Assembly (NCBI RefSeq): GCF_005503535.1
Contig: NZ_SCNN01000031.1
Location: forward strand, 1-64,000
DNA length: 64,000 bases
From: Mesorhizobium comanense
Lineage (GTDB): Bacteria; Pseudomonadota; Alphaproteobacteria; Rhizobiales; Rhizobiaceae
Reading direction: 5' to 3'
Translations under genes and position numbers: made by a program
The notes under the pieces: model-generated
Databases searched by the model: none
What the model was told of the DNA's origin: nothing
Seen by the model: only the letters and a program-made list of their open reading frames with translations
Shown: piece by piece, positions 49,743 through 57,946 of the stretch
Numbering within the stretch: position 1 is the stretch's first letter
Layout: each line of letters starts with the position of its first letter

Positions 49743-50587
49743 AGGTCGAGCGGCGGCGCAATGTCGGCGATTCGATCTTCGTCGACGAGGTCGGCATCGA
49801 ATATGGCGTGCATGGCGACTTTCGCCTGCGCAGCGCCTACCAGCCGATCTTCTCGCCGCATGGCCATTTCCTGCACCCGGTGGCGGTCGAAGGCCTGATC
49901 GAGCCGCACCGCGCCGGCCGGCCGGTGGCGCCGCAGGCCTTCTTCGAAAGCGTCGCGCCCACGGATCGGCTGTTCGTCGAAACCATGTGCCGGATGCTGC
50001 ATCTGCGGAATTTCAGCAATATAGGCGTCGACAGCCTCGACCTGTTCTTCAATTACAACCCGCTGGTCAACGACCATCCGGGGCGGGCATTGGCCGAGAT
50101 CCGGCTGATGAGCAGGCATCTTGGCGAGCTTGGGCTGGCGCCCGGCATGCTTGTCTGCGAAATCACCGAACAGGCGGCCGACGATGCGCTGCTTGCCCGG
50201 CTGGTGCACGAAATGCGGCGCGACGGCATCCGCATCGCCATCGACGATTTCGGCACTGGTCACTCGACCGAGGAGAGGGTGAACCTGCTCAAGCCCGATA
50301 TCGTCAAGATCGACGGCGACTGGTTCGCCGAGTTCTGCCGCCACGCTGCTGCGGAGCGGTTCTTCCGGCCGCTGGTCTCCAGCTTGCACGACCGGGGCGC
50401 CAGGGTGCTGGTGGAGGGCATCGAGCAGCCCAACCATCTTCGCGTCGCGCTCGATGCCGGCGCCGATCTGCTGCAGGGTTTCCTGCTCGCGCGGCCGGCG
50501 CTCGCCGGCACGATCTTCAAGGAAGAACCGCTCGCCGTGGATGGGCTGCTGGGTCGGGACAACAAGATCGTGCCGCTGTTCGGTTAG
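49739..50587 (+). CDS. EAL domain protein (second of tandem pair)
   Basis: A 282-aa EAL-only protein coupled to the preceding one by a 4-nt overlap. Motifs are VEGLIEP, LFFNYNPLV, CEITEQ, AIDDFGTGHS, LKPDIVKID and LVEGIEQ. The loop 6 DDFGTG is canonical here, unlike in the first, so this is the more likely active phosphodiesterase. The two probably arose by duplication and may form a heterodimer. No sensor or membrane part is present. Confidence 0.88.
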   Translation: MKVERRRNVGDSIFVDEVGIEYGVHGDFRLRSAYQPIFSPHGHFLHPVAVEGLIEPHRAGRPVAPQAFFESVAPTDRLFVETMCRMLHLRNFSNIGVDSLDLFFNYNPLVNDHPGRALAEIRLMSRHLGELGLAPGMLVCEITEQAADDALLARLVHEMRRDGIRIAIDDFGTGHSTEERVNLLKPDIVKIDGDWFAEFCRHAAAERFFRPLVSSLHDRGARVLVEGIEQPNHLRVALDAGADLLQGFLLARPALAGTIFKEEPLAVDGLLGRDNKIVPLFG

Positions 50588-50800
50588 TTGGCGAAGTCCG
50601 CGGTGAGAGCGGCCTTCTCCCCGTCTCTATACGGGGAGAAGATGGCGGCAGCCAGATGAGGGGCAGCGCCGCCCTCATGCAGGTTGTGTGACGAACCGCG
50701 CAAATATGCTGATACGCCGCGCCGCCCCTCATCGCCCTGCCGGGCACTTCTCCCCGTATAGAGACGGGGAGAAGGCAGCTGTCGCTGCCGGTTTCGCCAA
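50588..50800. repeat. Palindromic repeat, family C (copy 2)
   Basis: Outer arms TTGGCGAA (50588) and TTCGCCAA (near 50793) enclose inverted CTTCTCCCCGTCTCTATACG and its partner near 50750-50775, and GATGAGGGGCAGCGC with GCCGCCCCTCAT. The design matches 28112-28291. The rest of the gap to 50892 holds no gene. Confidence 0.85.
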
Positions 50801-50892
50801 TCATCAGCGTTCCTGATCGGCACAGACCAAAAGAAATGATTGGATGAAGCTACCGCCGCGGCGATAATTACGTCTCCAGGTGAGGACCGCCC

Positions 50893-51498
50893 ATGATACT
50901 TTACGACATGATCGACAGCGGCAATTGCTACAAGCCGCGCCTGTTGATGGCCAAGCTTGGGCTCGCCTTCACCAGCATCGAGGTGAGTTCGCATACCGGA
51001 GACACGCGAAAGGCCGATTTCGTCGCCAAGAACCCGAATGCCATGGTGCCGCTGCTCGAGCTCGACGACGGCCGGCGGCTGGCCGAGTCCAACGCCATCC
51101 TGCTCTATCTCGCCGAGGGCACGCGCTTCCTGCCGGCGGACAGGTACGAGCGCGGGCTTGCCTATCAGTGGCTGTTCTTCGAACAATACAGCCACGAACC
51201 CTATATCGCCGTGCGCAAGGCGCTGCTGACCTTTCCCGAAAGGGCCAAGGACGCGACGCCGGAGCGGCTGGCGGTGACGCTGGAGCGCGGCAACAAGGCG
51301 CTCGGCGTGATGAACAGATATCTGGAAAGCCATGCCTTCTTCGCCGGCGCGTTCAGCGTCGCCGACATCGCCCTCTATGCCTACACGCACACGGCGGAGC
51401 AGGGGGGCTTCCAGCTCGACGCCTATCCCGCGGTGGCGGCCTGGCTGAAGCGCGTGGAGGCGGATCCCGGCCATGTGCCGATCGGGTGGGCCGGCTGA
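50893..51498 (+). CDS. Glutathione S-transferase family protein
   Basis: A 201-aa GST. The N-terminal thioredoxin-like domain has YDMIDSGNCYKPRLLMAKLG (Ser/Asn/Cys in the usual active-site loop) and the cis-Pro GSH-binding motif NAMVPLLELDDGRRLAESNA (SNA at its end). The C-terminal helical domain has FSVADIALYAYTHTAEQGGF. It conjugates or reduces electrophiles with glutathione. The ATG at 50893 follows AGGTGAGGA. The next gene begins ~6 bp after its stop. Confidence 0.92.
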   Translation: MILYDMIDSGNCYKPRLLMAKLGLAFTSIEVSSHTGDTRKADFVAKNPNAMVPLLELDDGRRLAESNAILLYLAEGTRFLPADRYERGLAYQWLFFEQYSHEPYIAVRKALLTFPERAKDATPERLAVTLERGNKALGVMNRYLESHAFFAGAFSVADIALYAYTHTAEQGGFQLDAYPAVAAWLKRVEADPGHVPIGWAG

Positions 51499-51503
51499 AC
51501 ACG

Positions 51504-52700
51504 GTGCCGCAGCGTACAGCCCGGCTGGTGCTGGTGACGCCGGACGGCGCGGTTGTCGGCAGCCTGCCGCCATTTCCCGTCGACGTTCCCTGGTGGCAGG
51601 AGGTGGAGTCCGTCGTGCGCGCCGCGCGCGAGCAGCATCGCGTCGACGTGACGATCCTGCGCCTGCTCGAAGCAACCCGCGACCAGGGGCCCGGCGGGGA
51701 AGTGACCTATCTGGCCGAAGTCGCCAAACCGGTGCCGGCGCAGGTCTGGACAGGGAAGACCGAAGCCCATCCGCTGCGCCAGGCCTATGCCAAGCCAGGC
51801 GGTCCCGCTGCCGACCTCGCCTGGGCGCAGCGTGTCCTTGCCGGACATGGTCTGGCGCCGACCGCCCGGCCGGTGCAGATCCGCAGTTGGAACCTCTCCA
51901 GCGTGTGGCGCATACCCATCGGACGCCACTCGGCGTGGCTGAAGGTCGTGCCGCCCTTCCTGGCGCACGAGGCGGCAATCATCACCGCGCTGGCCGGCCG
52001 GCATGTTCCGACGCTGCTTGGCCACGATGAAGGCGGACGGGCCCTGCTTGCCGAGATTCCCGGCGAGGACATGTATGAGGCCACGCTGCCGCAACTGCTC
52101 GCCATGGTGACATTGCTCGTCGATATCCAGGCTTCCTGGATCGGCCGGGTCGAGGAACTGCGCGCCATGCGGCTGCCCGATTGGAGGGGGCCAAGCCTGT
52201 CGGGCGCGATCGCCGACGTGGTGCGGCGGACGGGCCGGGAGCTTTCGGCGGACGAACAGGCGTCGCTGCTCGGCTTCGTAGACGGCCTCGCCGCCCGGTT
52301 TGCCGAACTCGAAGCCTGCGGACTGCCCGATACGCTTGTCCATGGCGATTGCCATCCCGGCAATTTTCGCGGGACGGGGCAAGAGTTCACATTGCTCGAC
52401 TGGGGAGACAGCGGCATCGGCCATCCCCTGCTTGACCAGTCGGCCTTTCTCGAGGTGGTGCCGCCGCAGCAGGCCAAGACAGTCAGGGATCACTGGAATG
52501 GCGAGTGGCTGGCCCGGGTGCCTGGTTGTGATCCCACCCGCGCCGCCGCCCTGCTGGCGCCGATCGCCACGGCCAGACGGGCGGTGATCTACCAGATGTT
52601 CCTCGACAATATCGAACCGTCGGAGCGGATCTATCATCGCGGCGATCCGGCGGACTGGCTGCGCCAGACCGCGGCGCTCGTAAAAAACCGGGCTAACTGA
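51504..52700 (+). CDS. Aminoglycoside phosphotransferase (APH) family protein
   Basis: A ~398-aa protein. Residues ~1-120 are an N-terminal domain I cannot name, with a LVLVTPDGAVVGSLPPFPVD opening like a NUDIX-adjacent strand. The rest is an APH/choline-kinase-type fold, with the catalytic loop TLVHGDCHPGNFRG (about residues 274-287) and metal-binding LLDWGDSGIGHPLLD. It phosphorylates an unknown small molecule; drug resistance is not implied. Start is uncertain: GTG 51504 or 51486 (overlapping the GST stop). The preceding GST is likely in the same operon. Confidence 0.75.
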   Translation: MPQRTARLVLVTPDGAVVGSLPPFPVDVPWWQEVESVVRAAREQHRVDVTILRLLEATRDQGPGGEVTYLAEVAKPVPAQVWTGKTEAHPLRQAYAKPGGPAADLAWAQRVLAGHGLAPTARPVQIRSWNLSSVWRIPIGRHSAWLKVVPPFLAHEAAIITALAGRHVPTLLGHDEGGRALLAEIPGEDMYEATLPQLLAMVTLLVDIQASWIGRVEELRAMRLPDWRGPSLSGAIADVVRRTGRELSADEQASLLGFVDGLAARFAELEACGLPDTLVHGDCHPGNFRGTGQEFTLLDWGDSGIGHPLLDQSAFLEVVPPQQAKTVRDHWNGEWLARVPGCDPTRAAALLAPIATARRAVIYQMFLDNIEPSERIYHRGDPADWLRQTAALVKNRAN

Positions 52701-52739
52701 GCCCGGCCGGGGCGGCCCGCTGAATTCCGGGCAAATAAA

Positions 52740-52761
52740 AAGGCGGGACAAAGCCCGCCTT
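52740..52761. terminator. Hairpin terminator
   Basis: AAGGCGGG and CCCGCCTT are separated by 6 nt. An A-run precedes it (52736-52740), and TTCCCATTTT follows. It is placed 40 bp after the APH-family gene. Another hairpin (CCGGGC/GCCCGG) overlaps that gene's stop near 52688-52706. No gene is seen from 52762 to 52927. Confidence 0.7.
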
Positions 52762-52927
52762 CCCATTTTCGGTAGCCTGATCGGGAGCGTCCGGTCCGGG
52801 CTGGCAGCTATCTGCTGATCCAGCTTGTCGGGTCTTTCCGCTCCGGCGCGCTTCTCGCGCGACCGTCAGTACATCCGTGACTTGCCGCGCGCCCCGGGGT
52901 CTCACCCGGCGCGCGCCTTGTGCAAAA

Positions 52928-53140
52928 TCAGGCTGCCTTGCTCAGAGAACCAGCGGACGACTTGCCGGTGCGGCGGTCCTGCTCGATCTCGAAGTTGATT
53001 TTCTGGCCTTCGACCAGGGTCGACATGCCAGCGCGCTCGACAGCGGAGATGTGGACGAAAACGTCCGCGCCGCCGGTGTCAGGCTGGATGAAACCGAAGC
53101 CCTTGGTGGCGTTGAACCACTTGACCGTTCCAGTTGCCAT
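52928..53140 (-). CDS. cspA: Cold-shock protein
   Basis: A 70-aa cold-shock domain protein, a single-stranded nucleic-acid chaperone. RNP1 is TKGFGFIQPD (residues ~12-21) and RNP2 is DVFVHISAVE. The opening MATGTVKWFN is classical. The length equals the family's usual size. It stands alone with a long upstream region (53141-53415) likely to hold its promoter and 5' leader. Confidence 0.97.
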   Translation of the reverse strand: MATGTVKWFNATKGFGFIQPDTGGADVFVHISAVERAGMSTLVEGQKINFEIEQDRRTGKSSAGSLSKAA

Positions 53141-53415
53141 TTTAGATAGTCCTTCAACATTTGCTTAGTTTGACCAGACAAAGCCCGGCCGGTGTGCATC
53201 GAAATTTTGGAGATAGACGTCAGCAAACGCGAAGATCGCGAGGCCCGGATCGATCGGCCGAAATATCAATGGGGCTGATATAGGCTGCTTTCGTTCAAAA
53301 AACAAGACTGCGTGAGAAAGCTGTGATGCGGGGGTTGCCCAACGGAAGCCCCAATCTGGTGAAAGCGTTAATCGGGATCGCGCCGTCCACAGGCCATCGA
53401 TCAGGGGAGGAAGCC
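53141..53415. other. Promoter/leader region between cspA and a secreted protein
   Basis: 275 bp between divergent genes. The first ~150 bp is AT-richer and probably carries the cspA 5' leader and promoter; such leaders often control cold-shock translation. I see no RNA gene or repeat that I can support here. Confidence 0.45.
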
Positions 53416-53745
53416 ATGAAAACCATTCTGCTCGCCGCTTGCCTGACGCTGGTGGCCGCCGAGGCGCAGGCGATCTCGCGCTACGATCCGACCCGTATGA
53501 GCTGCGGCAAGGTCCAGTCGACGATCGCGCGCCGGGGCGCGGTCATCCTGCGCTACCAGTCGACGCGCGTGCCGGGACTGCCGCTCTACGACCGTTATGT
53601 GCAGAGCCAGCAGTTCTGCACCATGGGCGAGGTGAAGACGCGCGCCTATGTGCCGAGCGCCGACACCAAGTCGTGCCCCGTCTACAACTGCAAGCGGCCC
53701 GACAATGACCGGCATTTCCGCCGGCGCTTCTTTCACAACAACTAG
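53416..53745 (+). CDS. Secreted Cys-rich hypothetical protein
   Basis: A 109-aa protein with a signal peptide (about residues 1-19, MKTILLAACLTLVAAEAQA). The mature 90 residues have four Cys (in MSCGKVQS, QFCTMGEV, KSCPVYNC) and a basic C-terminus (RRRFFHNN). It is probably periplasmic with two disulfides. A rhizobial family of unknown function. SD GGGGAGG is excellent. It is convergent with the methyltransferase gene. Confidence 0.7.
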   Translation: MKTILLAACLTLVAAEAQAISRYDPTRMSCGKVQSTIARRGAVILRYQSTRVPGLPLYDRYVQSQQFCTMGEVKTRAYVPSADTKSCPVYNCKRPDNDRHFRRRFFHNN

Positions 53746-53755
53746 AGCCGGCGGC

Positions 53756-54325
53756 TCAGAATCCGAAAGATACCTGCGCGGGTGGCGGCGGGCCGACGCG
53801 CACGCCTTCCATGGCCAGCATCTTTTCCTTGGTGACCGAACCGCCGGGCGCCGAGAAGCCGCCGATCTTGCCGCCGGCGGCCAGGATGCGGTGGCAGGGG
53901 ATGACCAGCGGCACCGGATTGGCGCCAAGGGCCGCCCCCGTTTCGCGCGGCAGGCCGGCATGGCCGGCGCGCCTGGCCAGTTCGCCATAGGTGGTGGTTT
54001 CGCCATAGCTCAGCTTTCGCGCGGCGCCATAGATGGCGAGGCGGAAATCGTCGATGCCGTCGAGGTCGACGGGAACGCCGGTGAAATCGACATCCTCGCC
54101 CGCCGCATAGGCCTTGATCGAGGCGATGAGTTCGACCACCCAGGGCGGCTGGACCGTGGAGGCGGAAACGCCGGCATGGCGCATCAGCCGGCGCTCGATC
54201 GCCTCGCGGCTGCGCTCGGGCAGGCAGAGCCTGATCAGGCCCTTCTCGCTCCAGGCAATGCCCATGAAGCCGATCACTGTTTCTAACACTGCGTGGCCTG
54301 ATGTGATCGAAGGCGTCTTTTCCAT
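53756..54325 (-). CDS. ogt: Methylated-DNA-[protein]-cysteine S-methyltransferase
   Basis: A 189-aa O6-alkylguanine-DNA alkyltransferase that transfers the alkyl group irreversibly to its own Cys. The active Cys144 is in PLVIPCHRIL. Helix-turn-helix-like KLSYGETTTYGELARRAG and GAALGANPVPL precede it, and GGFSAPGGSVTKEKMLAMEG ends the domain. The N-terminal ~80 residues are the usual ribonuclease-H-like part. The ATG at 54325 has AAGGAG upstream. It is Ogt/AdaB type; no Ada regulatory domain is attached. Confidence 0.93.
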   Translation of the reverse strand: MEKTPSITSGHAVLETVIGFMGIAWSEKGLIRLCLPERSREAIERRLMRHAGVSASTVQPPWVVELIASIKAYAAGEDVDFTGVPVDLDGIDDFRLAIYGAARKLSYGETTTYGELARRAGHAGLPRETGAALGANPVPLVIPCHRILAAGGKIGGFSAPGGSVTKEKMLAMEGVRVGPPPPAQVSFGF

Positions 54326-54508
54326 GATGCGCTCCTTTCCGCAAAGCTGGCGAAAACCGGCATTTCCGCCAGTACATATCAGGAACAATATGGCATTGCC
54401 GCCCGCGTGCCGCCACCCGAAAACCATCAGATGGCCCCGATTGCTACCCAGGAATCGCTGGTGTAAGGGAAATCTTAACGACCCGACAAACCGGACTTCG
54501 AGCGCGGC

Positions 54509-55486
54509 TTGCCAGCAAAACAAACCCTTATCGCCATCGGCGTGATCGTGGCGGCTGCCGGCATGAGCGGCTGCACCTCGACCTCGCAGATGAAAACCGC
54601 GCCGTCTCTCACAGAAACAGCGACCGTTGCCGGCAGCGATGCCGGCTTCACCGTGCCGCTGCCCGAGACGGTTTCGGTGCTGCCGCAATCCTCGGGCATC
54701 GCCCCCGTCCAGACCGCCGAACTCGCGCCCGGCGCCGTCATCTCGGAAGGTGAGGCGGCAGTCGCACCAGCCAGCCAGCCGGCCGCCGTGACCGCGGCCT
54801 TTGCCGGCGCGACGCCGACGGCTCCGGCCGTGCCCGCCATCATGGTCGTCGGCACCAATGCCTGGCAGGCGCCGCCGCCCTCCAAGGCAGGTCAGCCGGT
54901 CAAGGCGGCTCAGCCCGTGATCAAGTCCGCCGAGACCTACACGACAGCCGGCCTCGTCGTGCCGGCGGTCGCCGGCGGCCAGAAAGCCATGCCCGGCGTG
55001 CAGCAGGTGGCCTACGTCGTGCCGCAGAACCCGGCGGCGCTGGTCCAGTTCCCGGCCGCGCCGCTCACCCCCGCCGAGCCCGAACAGCACGCAACCGGCA
55101 TGCGCGGCGACGTCGACCGGCTGATCGTCAAATACGCCGCGCTCTACGAGGTGCCGGTGGATCTGGTGCGCCACGTCGTCAACCGTGAAAGCACCTACAA
55201 TCCCAAGGCCTACAATAACGGCCACTGGGGCCTGATGCAGATCAAGCACGCGACGGCGCGCGGCATGGGCTATGACGGCCCGGCCAAGGGCCTGTTCGAT
55301 GCCGAGACCAATCTGAAATACGCGGTGAAATATCTGCGCGGCGCCTGGCTGGTGTCCGGCGGCAATTCGAAGAAGGCCGACTGGCTCTACCAGACCGGCT
55401 ATTATTTCGACGCCAAGCGCAAGGGCCTGCTCGAAGCAACCGGCCTCGGCGTCGACCGCAAGCGGCGTCCCCAGCCCGACGCCTGA
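54509..55486 (+). CDS. Lytic transglycosylase domain lipoprotein
   Basis: A 325-aa exported protein. The N-terminal lipoprotein signal reads IAIGVIVAAAGMSGC with lipobox MSGC near residue 22. An Ala/Pro/Val-rich linker (about 25-200) follows. The C-terminal SLT-type domain (about 205-310) has VPVDLVRHVVNRESTYNPKA with the catalytic Glu in RES, GHWGLMQIKHATARGMGY and a LYQTGYYFDAKRKG stretch. It cleaves peptidoglycan glycan strands. The only usable start is TTG 54509; no in-frame ATG or better GTG precedes the signal peptide. Confidence 0.85.
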   Translation: MPAKQTLIAIGVIVAAAGMSGCTSTSQMKTAPSLTETATVAGSDAGFTVPLPETVSVLPQSSGIAPVQTAELAPGAVISEGEAAVAPASQPAAVTAAFAGATPTAPAVPAIMVVGTNAWQAPPPSKAGQPVKAAQPVIKSAETYTTAGLVVPAVAGGQKAMPGVQQVAYVVPQNPAALVQFPAAPLTPAEPEQHATGMRGDVDRLIVKYAALYEVPVDLVRHVVNRESTYNPKAYNNGHWGLMQIKHATARGMGYDGPAKGLFDAETNLKYAVKYLRGAWLVSGGNSKKADWLYQTGYYFDAKRKGLLEATGLGVDRKRRPQPDA

Positions 55487-55491
55487 GCCCG

Positions 55492-55980
55492 ATGTTCGAG
55501 CCGGGCCTGCAGCGACCCAACGACATTAGGCTGCGCAAGATTCTCGACGATACGCTGGTCGCGCCGCGCTGGCCCGATGGCTTCGTCATGCGCGGCTTCG
55601 CGCCCGGCGACGCGTCGGCGCTGCATGCGCTGCTGAGCGAAGTGTACGACGACGGCGCCGAAGGTCCCTTCGAAGAATGGTGGCCGAACGTCGCGGGCGA
55701 TGCCGAGTTCGATCCGGCGCTGTGTTTCCTGGTCATCGACGCCAAGGGCCGGCTGGCGGCGGCGGCCTTGTGCTGGACTTCGGCCTTCGTGAAGGATCTC
55801 GTCGTGCATGCGCAGGCACGCGGCAGAGGCATTGGCGAGGCGCTGCTGTGGCACGCCTTCGCCGTGTTCCGCGACCGGGGCGCCGCCCATGTCGACCTCA
55901 AGACCAACACGGTGGAGAGCGCTGCTGCCGTGCGGCTCTACAACAGGCTGGGCATGTTCGAGGTCGACTGGGCGGGCTGA
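55492..55980 (+). CDS. GNAT family N-acetyltransferase
   Basis: A 162-aa acetyltransferase. Motif A is VKDLVVHAQARGRGIGEALL (about residues 101-120), the pyrophosphate-binding loop. The C-terminal VRLYNRLGMFEVDW is the usual motif B. It acetylates an unknown amine. It starts 5 bp after the transglycosylase stop and may be in its operon. A small protein of unknown function abuts it on the opposite strand. Confidence 0.9.
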   Translation: MFEPGLQRPNDIRLRKILDDTLVAPRWPDGFVMRGFAPGDASALHALLSEVYDDGAEGPFEEWWPNVAGDAEFDPALCFLVIDAKGRLAAAALCWTSAFVKDLVVHAQARGRGIGEALLWHAFAVFRDRGAAHVDLKTNTVESAAAVRLYNRLGMFEVDWAG

Positions 55981-56319
55981 TCAGATGTCAGGCGCGTTGC
56001 CGATCTTCTTCTTCAGTTCGATCGCCCAGGCACGGCCCTCGTCGCCGCCCCACAGCAGCCAGGCGATGTAGCCGGCCGAGGGATTGTCCTCATTGCCGTA
56101 ATTCCTGCCGCGCTTGTCCACCTCGTGGCGGGCGAAGTAGCTGACCATGCGGCGGATGGTGGAGGGCGACAAGTTCCGGCGGCTTTTCAGTTCGGTGGCG
56201 CGCGCGACGCCGATCTCGGTGCCGCCGCGGCCGAACTCCTTGCGCAGCCGCAGCCCCTTGGCGGCGTTGTCGGCCACCACTTGCGGGCAGCGCAGGTCGA
56301 TCTCGCCGTCTTCGGTCAT
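55981..56319 (-). CDS. Small basic protein of unknown function
   Basis: A 112-aa protein. It shows a distinct pattern: KGLRLRKEFGRGGTEIGVAR, then RRNLSPSTIRRMVSYFARHE, and NPSAGYIAWLLWGGDEGRAW. The Ser-Pro-Ser-Thr-helix and basic faces could contact DNA, and similar sequences are, from memory, found near phage-like genes, but I cannot name the family. Its stop abuts the GNAT stop. Divergent from the DUF899 gene. Confidence 0.65.
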   Translation of the reverse strand: MTEDGEIDLRCPQVVADNAAKGLRLRKEFGRGGTEIGVARATELKSRRNLSPSTIRRMVSYFARHEVDKRGRNYGNEDNPSAGYIAWLLWGGDEGRAWAIELKKKIGNAPDI

Positions 56320-56502
56320 CGCGTTGTCTCATCCCGTTTCATGCAAGGTTTAGCCGATGGAAAGAATGCGGCAAGGCAGGGCCGGTTCCGCTCCTGTAAA
56401 AAATGTCGGAACCGATCAATGTCGGAACCGATCGGGGCGGCACGTCCTTGGGTGGCAGAGCAACACGCGCCGGGACGCCGCCGCGACAAAAGGGAGCCGA
56501 TC

Positions 56503-57246
56503 ATGATCACCTTTCCCAATGAATCCGCCAGATACCGCACCGCGCGCGAAAAGCTCCTGAAGAAGGAGATCGAACTGCGCCGCGCCATGGAGGCCGTGGC
56601 CGAGGCGCGCCGTGCGCTGCCGCCCGGCGGGCTGGTGCCGCAGGACTATGTGTTCGACGGGCTGGACGCCGGCGGCAAGCCGGCCAAGGTCAAGCTGTCG
56701 GAACTGTTCGCGGGGGTCAAGGACACGCTGATTCTCTACAACATGATGTTTCCGCGCCACCCGCTGGAGACACGCGACGTGGCGACCGGCGGCGGCACGG
56801 CCAGGCTCGCGCGGGCAGACCAGCCATGCCCGTCCTGCACCGCGCTGCTCGACCAGTTGGACGGCGCGGTCGGGCATCTCGAAGGGGCCGGCTTCAACTT
56901 CGCCGTGGTGGCGAAAACCGCGCTGGAGAATGTCGTCACGCTCGGCCGGGACAGGGGCTGGCGCAACATGCGGCTGCTGTCCTCGGCGGGGAACAGCTTC
57001 AAGCGCGACTACAATGCGCAGGATGCCGACGGCGCCCAGCTGCCGCTGATGTCGGTGTTTCGCCGCGACGCCGACGGCATCAGGCATTTCTGGTCGTCGG
57101 AACTCGGCTTCGCCCCACCCGAACCCGGCCAGGACCCGCGCGCCATCGGCACCTGCGAGATCCTGTGGAATTTGATGGACTTCACGCCGGAGGGCAGGCC
57201 CGACTGGTACGAGCAGCTGCAATATGGCGGGGCGTGTTGCCATTAG
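56503..57246 (+). CDS. DUF899 family thioredoxin-like protein
   Basis: A 247-aa protein of the DUF899 family. It has FPNESARYRTAREKLLKKEI at the N-terminus, LFAGVKDTLILYNMMFPRHP, and a CxxC-like stretch QPCPSCTALLDQLDGAVGHL at about residue 107. The C-terminal part is RHFWSSELGFAPPEPGQDPR with the LWNLMDFTPEGRPDW. The fold is thioredoxin-like; the function is unknown. The ATG at 56503 has AGGGAG upstream. It is followed directly by the left arm of the palindromic element. Confidence 0.88.
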   Translation: MITFPNESARYRTAREKLLKKEIELRRAMEAVAEARRALPPGGLVPQDYVFDGLDAGGKPAKVKLSELFAGVKDTLILYNMMFPRHPLETRDVATGGGTARLARADQPCPSCTALLDQLDGAVGHLEGAGFNFAVVAKTALENVVTLGRDRGWRNMRLLSSAGNSFKRDYNAQDADGAQLPLMSVFRRDADGIRHFWSSELGFAPPEPGQDPRAIGTCEILWNLMDFTPEGRPDWYEQLQYGGACCH

Positions 57247-57252
57247 AGGCTT

Positions 57253-57315
57253 CCCCTTCTCCCCTTGTGGGAGAAGGTGGCCTCGCGAAGCGAGGTCGGA
57301 TGAGGGGTGTTCCAG
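57253..57315. repeat. Left arm of family A palindrome flanking the DUF559 gene
   Basis: CCCCTTCTCCCCTTGTGGGA onward to GGGTGTTCCAG. It is the inverse of 57777-57839 with just one or two mismatches over ~62 bp. In compact family A copies the two arms are only ~20 bp apart; here 461 bp with a nuclease gene lies between. Confidence 0.9.
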
Positions 57316-57344
57316 GGAACGCCGACTTTACTTATTGTCCCGCA

Positions 57345-57716
57345 ATGCCACACCAACCCATCCCGCCAGAAAAAAGACGTTTCGCCAGAACCTTAAGGCA
57401 CGAGCCGACCGAGGCAGAGGACAAGCTTTGGCACGAGTTGCGCGGTCGAAAACTGGATCGGATCAAATTCCGCCGCCAAGTGCCGATTGGACGTTTCATC
57501 GCCGACTTTCTTTGCGCTGAGGCAATGCTGATCGTTGAGATAGACGGTAGCCAGCACGCGGATTCTGGTCACGATCGTGAGCGGGACGCCGAACTGAAAC
57601 TGCGGGGATTCCGCGTCCTGCGCTTCTGGAATGATGATGTGCTGCGAGAACTGGATTCAGTCTGTGACACCATCATTGCCTATGTTCGCGACGCGAGTTT
57701 GCAGCCATGGCGGTGA
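57345..57716 (+). CDS. DUF559 (Vsr-like) endonuclease domain protein
   Basis: A 123-aa protein of the DUF559 family, a PD-(D/E)xK nuclease fold related to very short patch repair enzymes. RRFARTLRHEPTEAEDKLWH leads in, KFRRQVPIGRFIADFLCAEA has the first Asp, and LIVEIDGSQHADSGHDRERD holds the E-x-D and Gln-His positions. LRGFRVLRFWNDDVLRELD ends the core. Its target is unknown. The ATG at 57345 is inside the inverted arms of a family A palindrome. This arrangement suggests a mobile or amplifiable unit (see findings). Confidence 0.9.
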   Translation: MPHQPIPPEKRRFARTLRHEPTEAEDKLWHELRGRKLDRIKFRRQVPIGRFIADFLCAEAMLIVEIDGSQHADSGHDRERDAELKLRGFRVLRFWNDDVLRELDSVCDTIIAYVRDASLQPWR

Positions 57717-57776
57717 TGGCGGTAATTTTGTGCCGTCTTGGTGGGGCGGGCTTTCTCGAGTAGCTGTATCGCCCGG

Positions 57777-57839
57777 CTGGAGCACCCCTCATCCGACCTC
57801 GCTTCGCGAGGCCACCTTCTCCCACAAGGGGAGAAGGGA
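57777..57839. repeat. Right arm of family A palindrome flanking the DUF559 gene
   Basis: CTGGAGCACCCCTCATCCGA onward to CAAGGGGAGAAGGGA. Reverse complement of 57253-57315. The 60 bp between the gene's stop and this arm hold no feature. Confidence 0.9.
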
Positions 57840-57860
57840 AGACCGCGCCCCAGCTGCCAA

Positions 57861-57907
57861 TCTCCCCCCTTGAGGGGGAGATGTCCGGCAGGACAGAGGG
57901 GGGCGCC
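57861..57907. repeat. Short hairpin repeat-like element
   Basis: TCTCCCCCCTTGAGGGGGAG makes a tight hairpin, followed by ATGTCCGGCAGGACAGAGGG. It resembles other rhizobial intergenic repeats, and immediately follows the right arm of the DUF559 unit. Only one copy is in the window. Confidence 0.5.
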
Positions 57908-57946
57908 GTAGAGCGTGACATGAACCACAAAATCGAGGAAGCACCT

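Noticed and set aside
51504..52700. Aminoglycoside resistance gene
   Set aside because: The APH fold is widespread in kinases for small metabolites; the N-terminal part is unlike known resistance enzymes, so no drug-resistance role is claimed.
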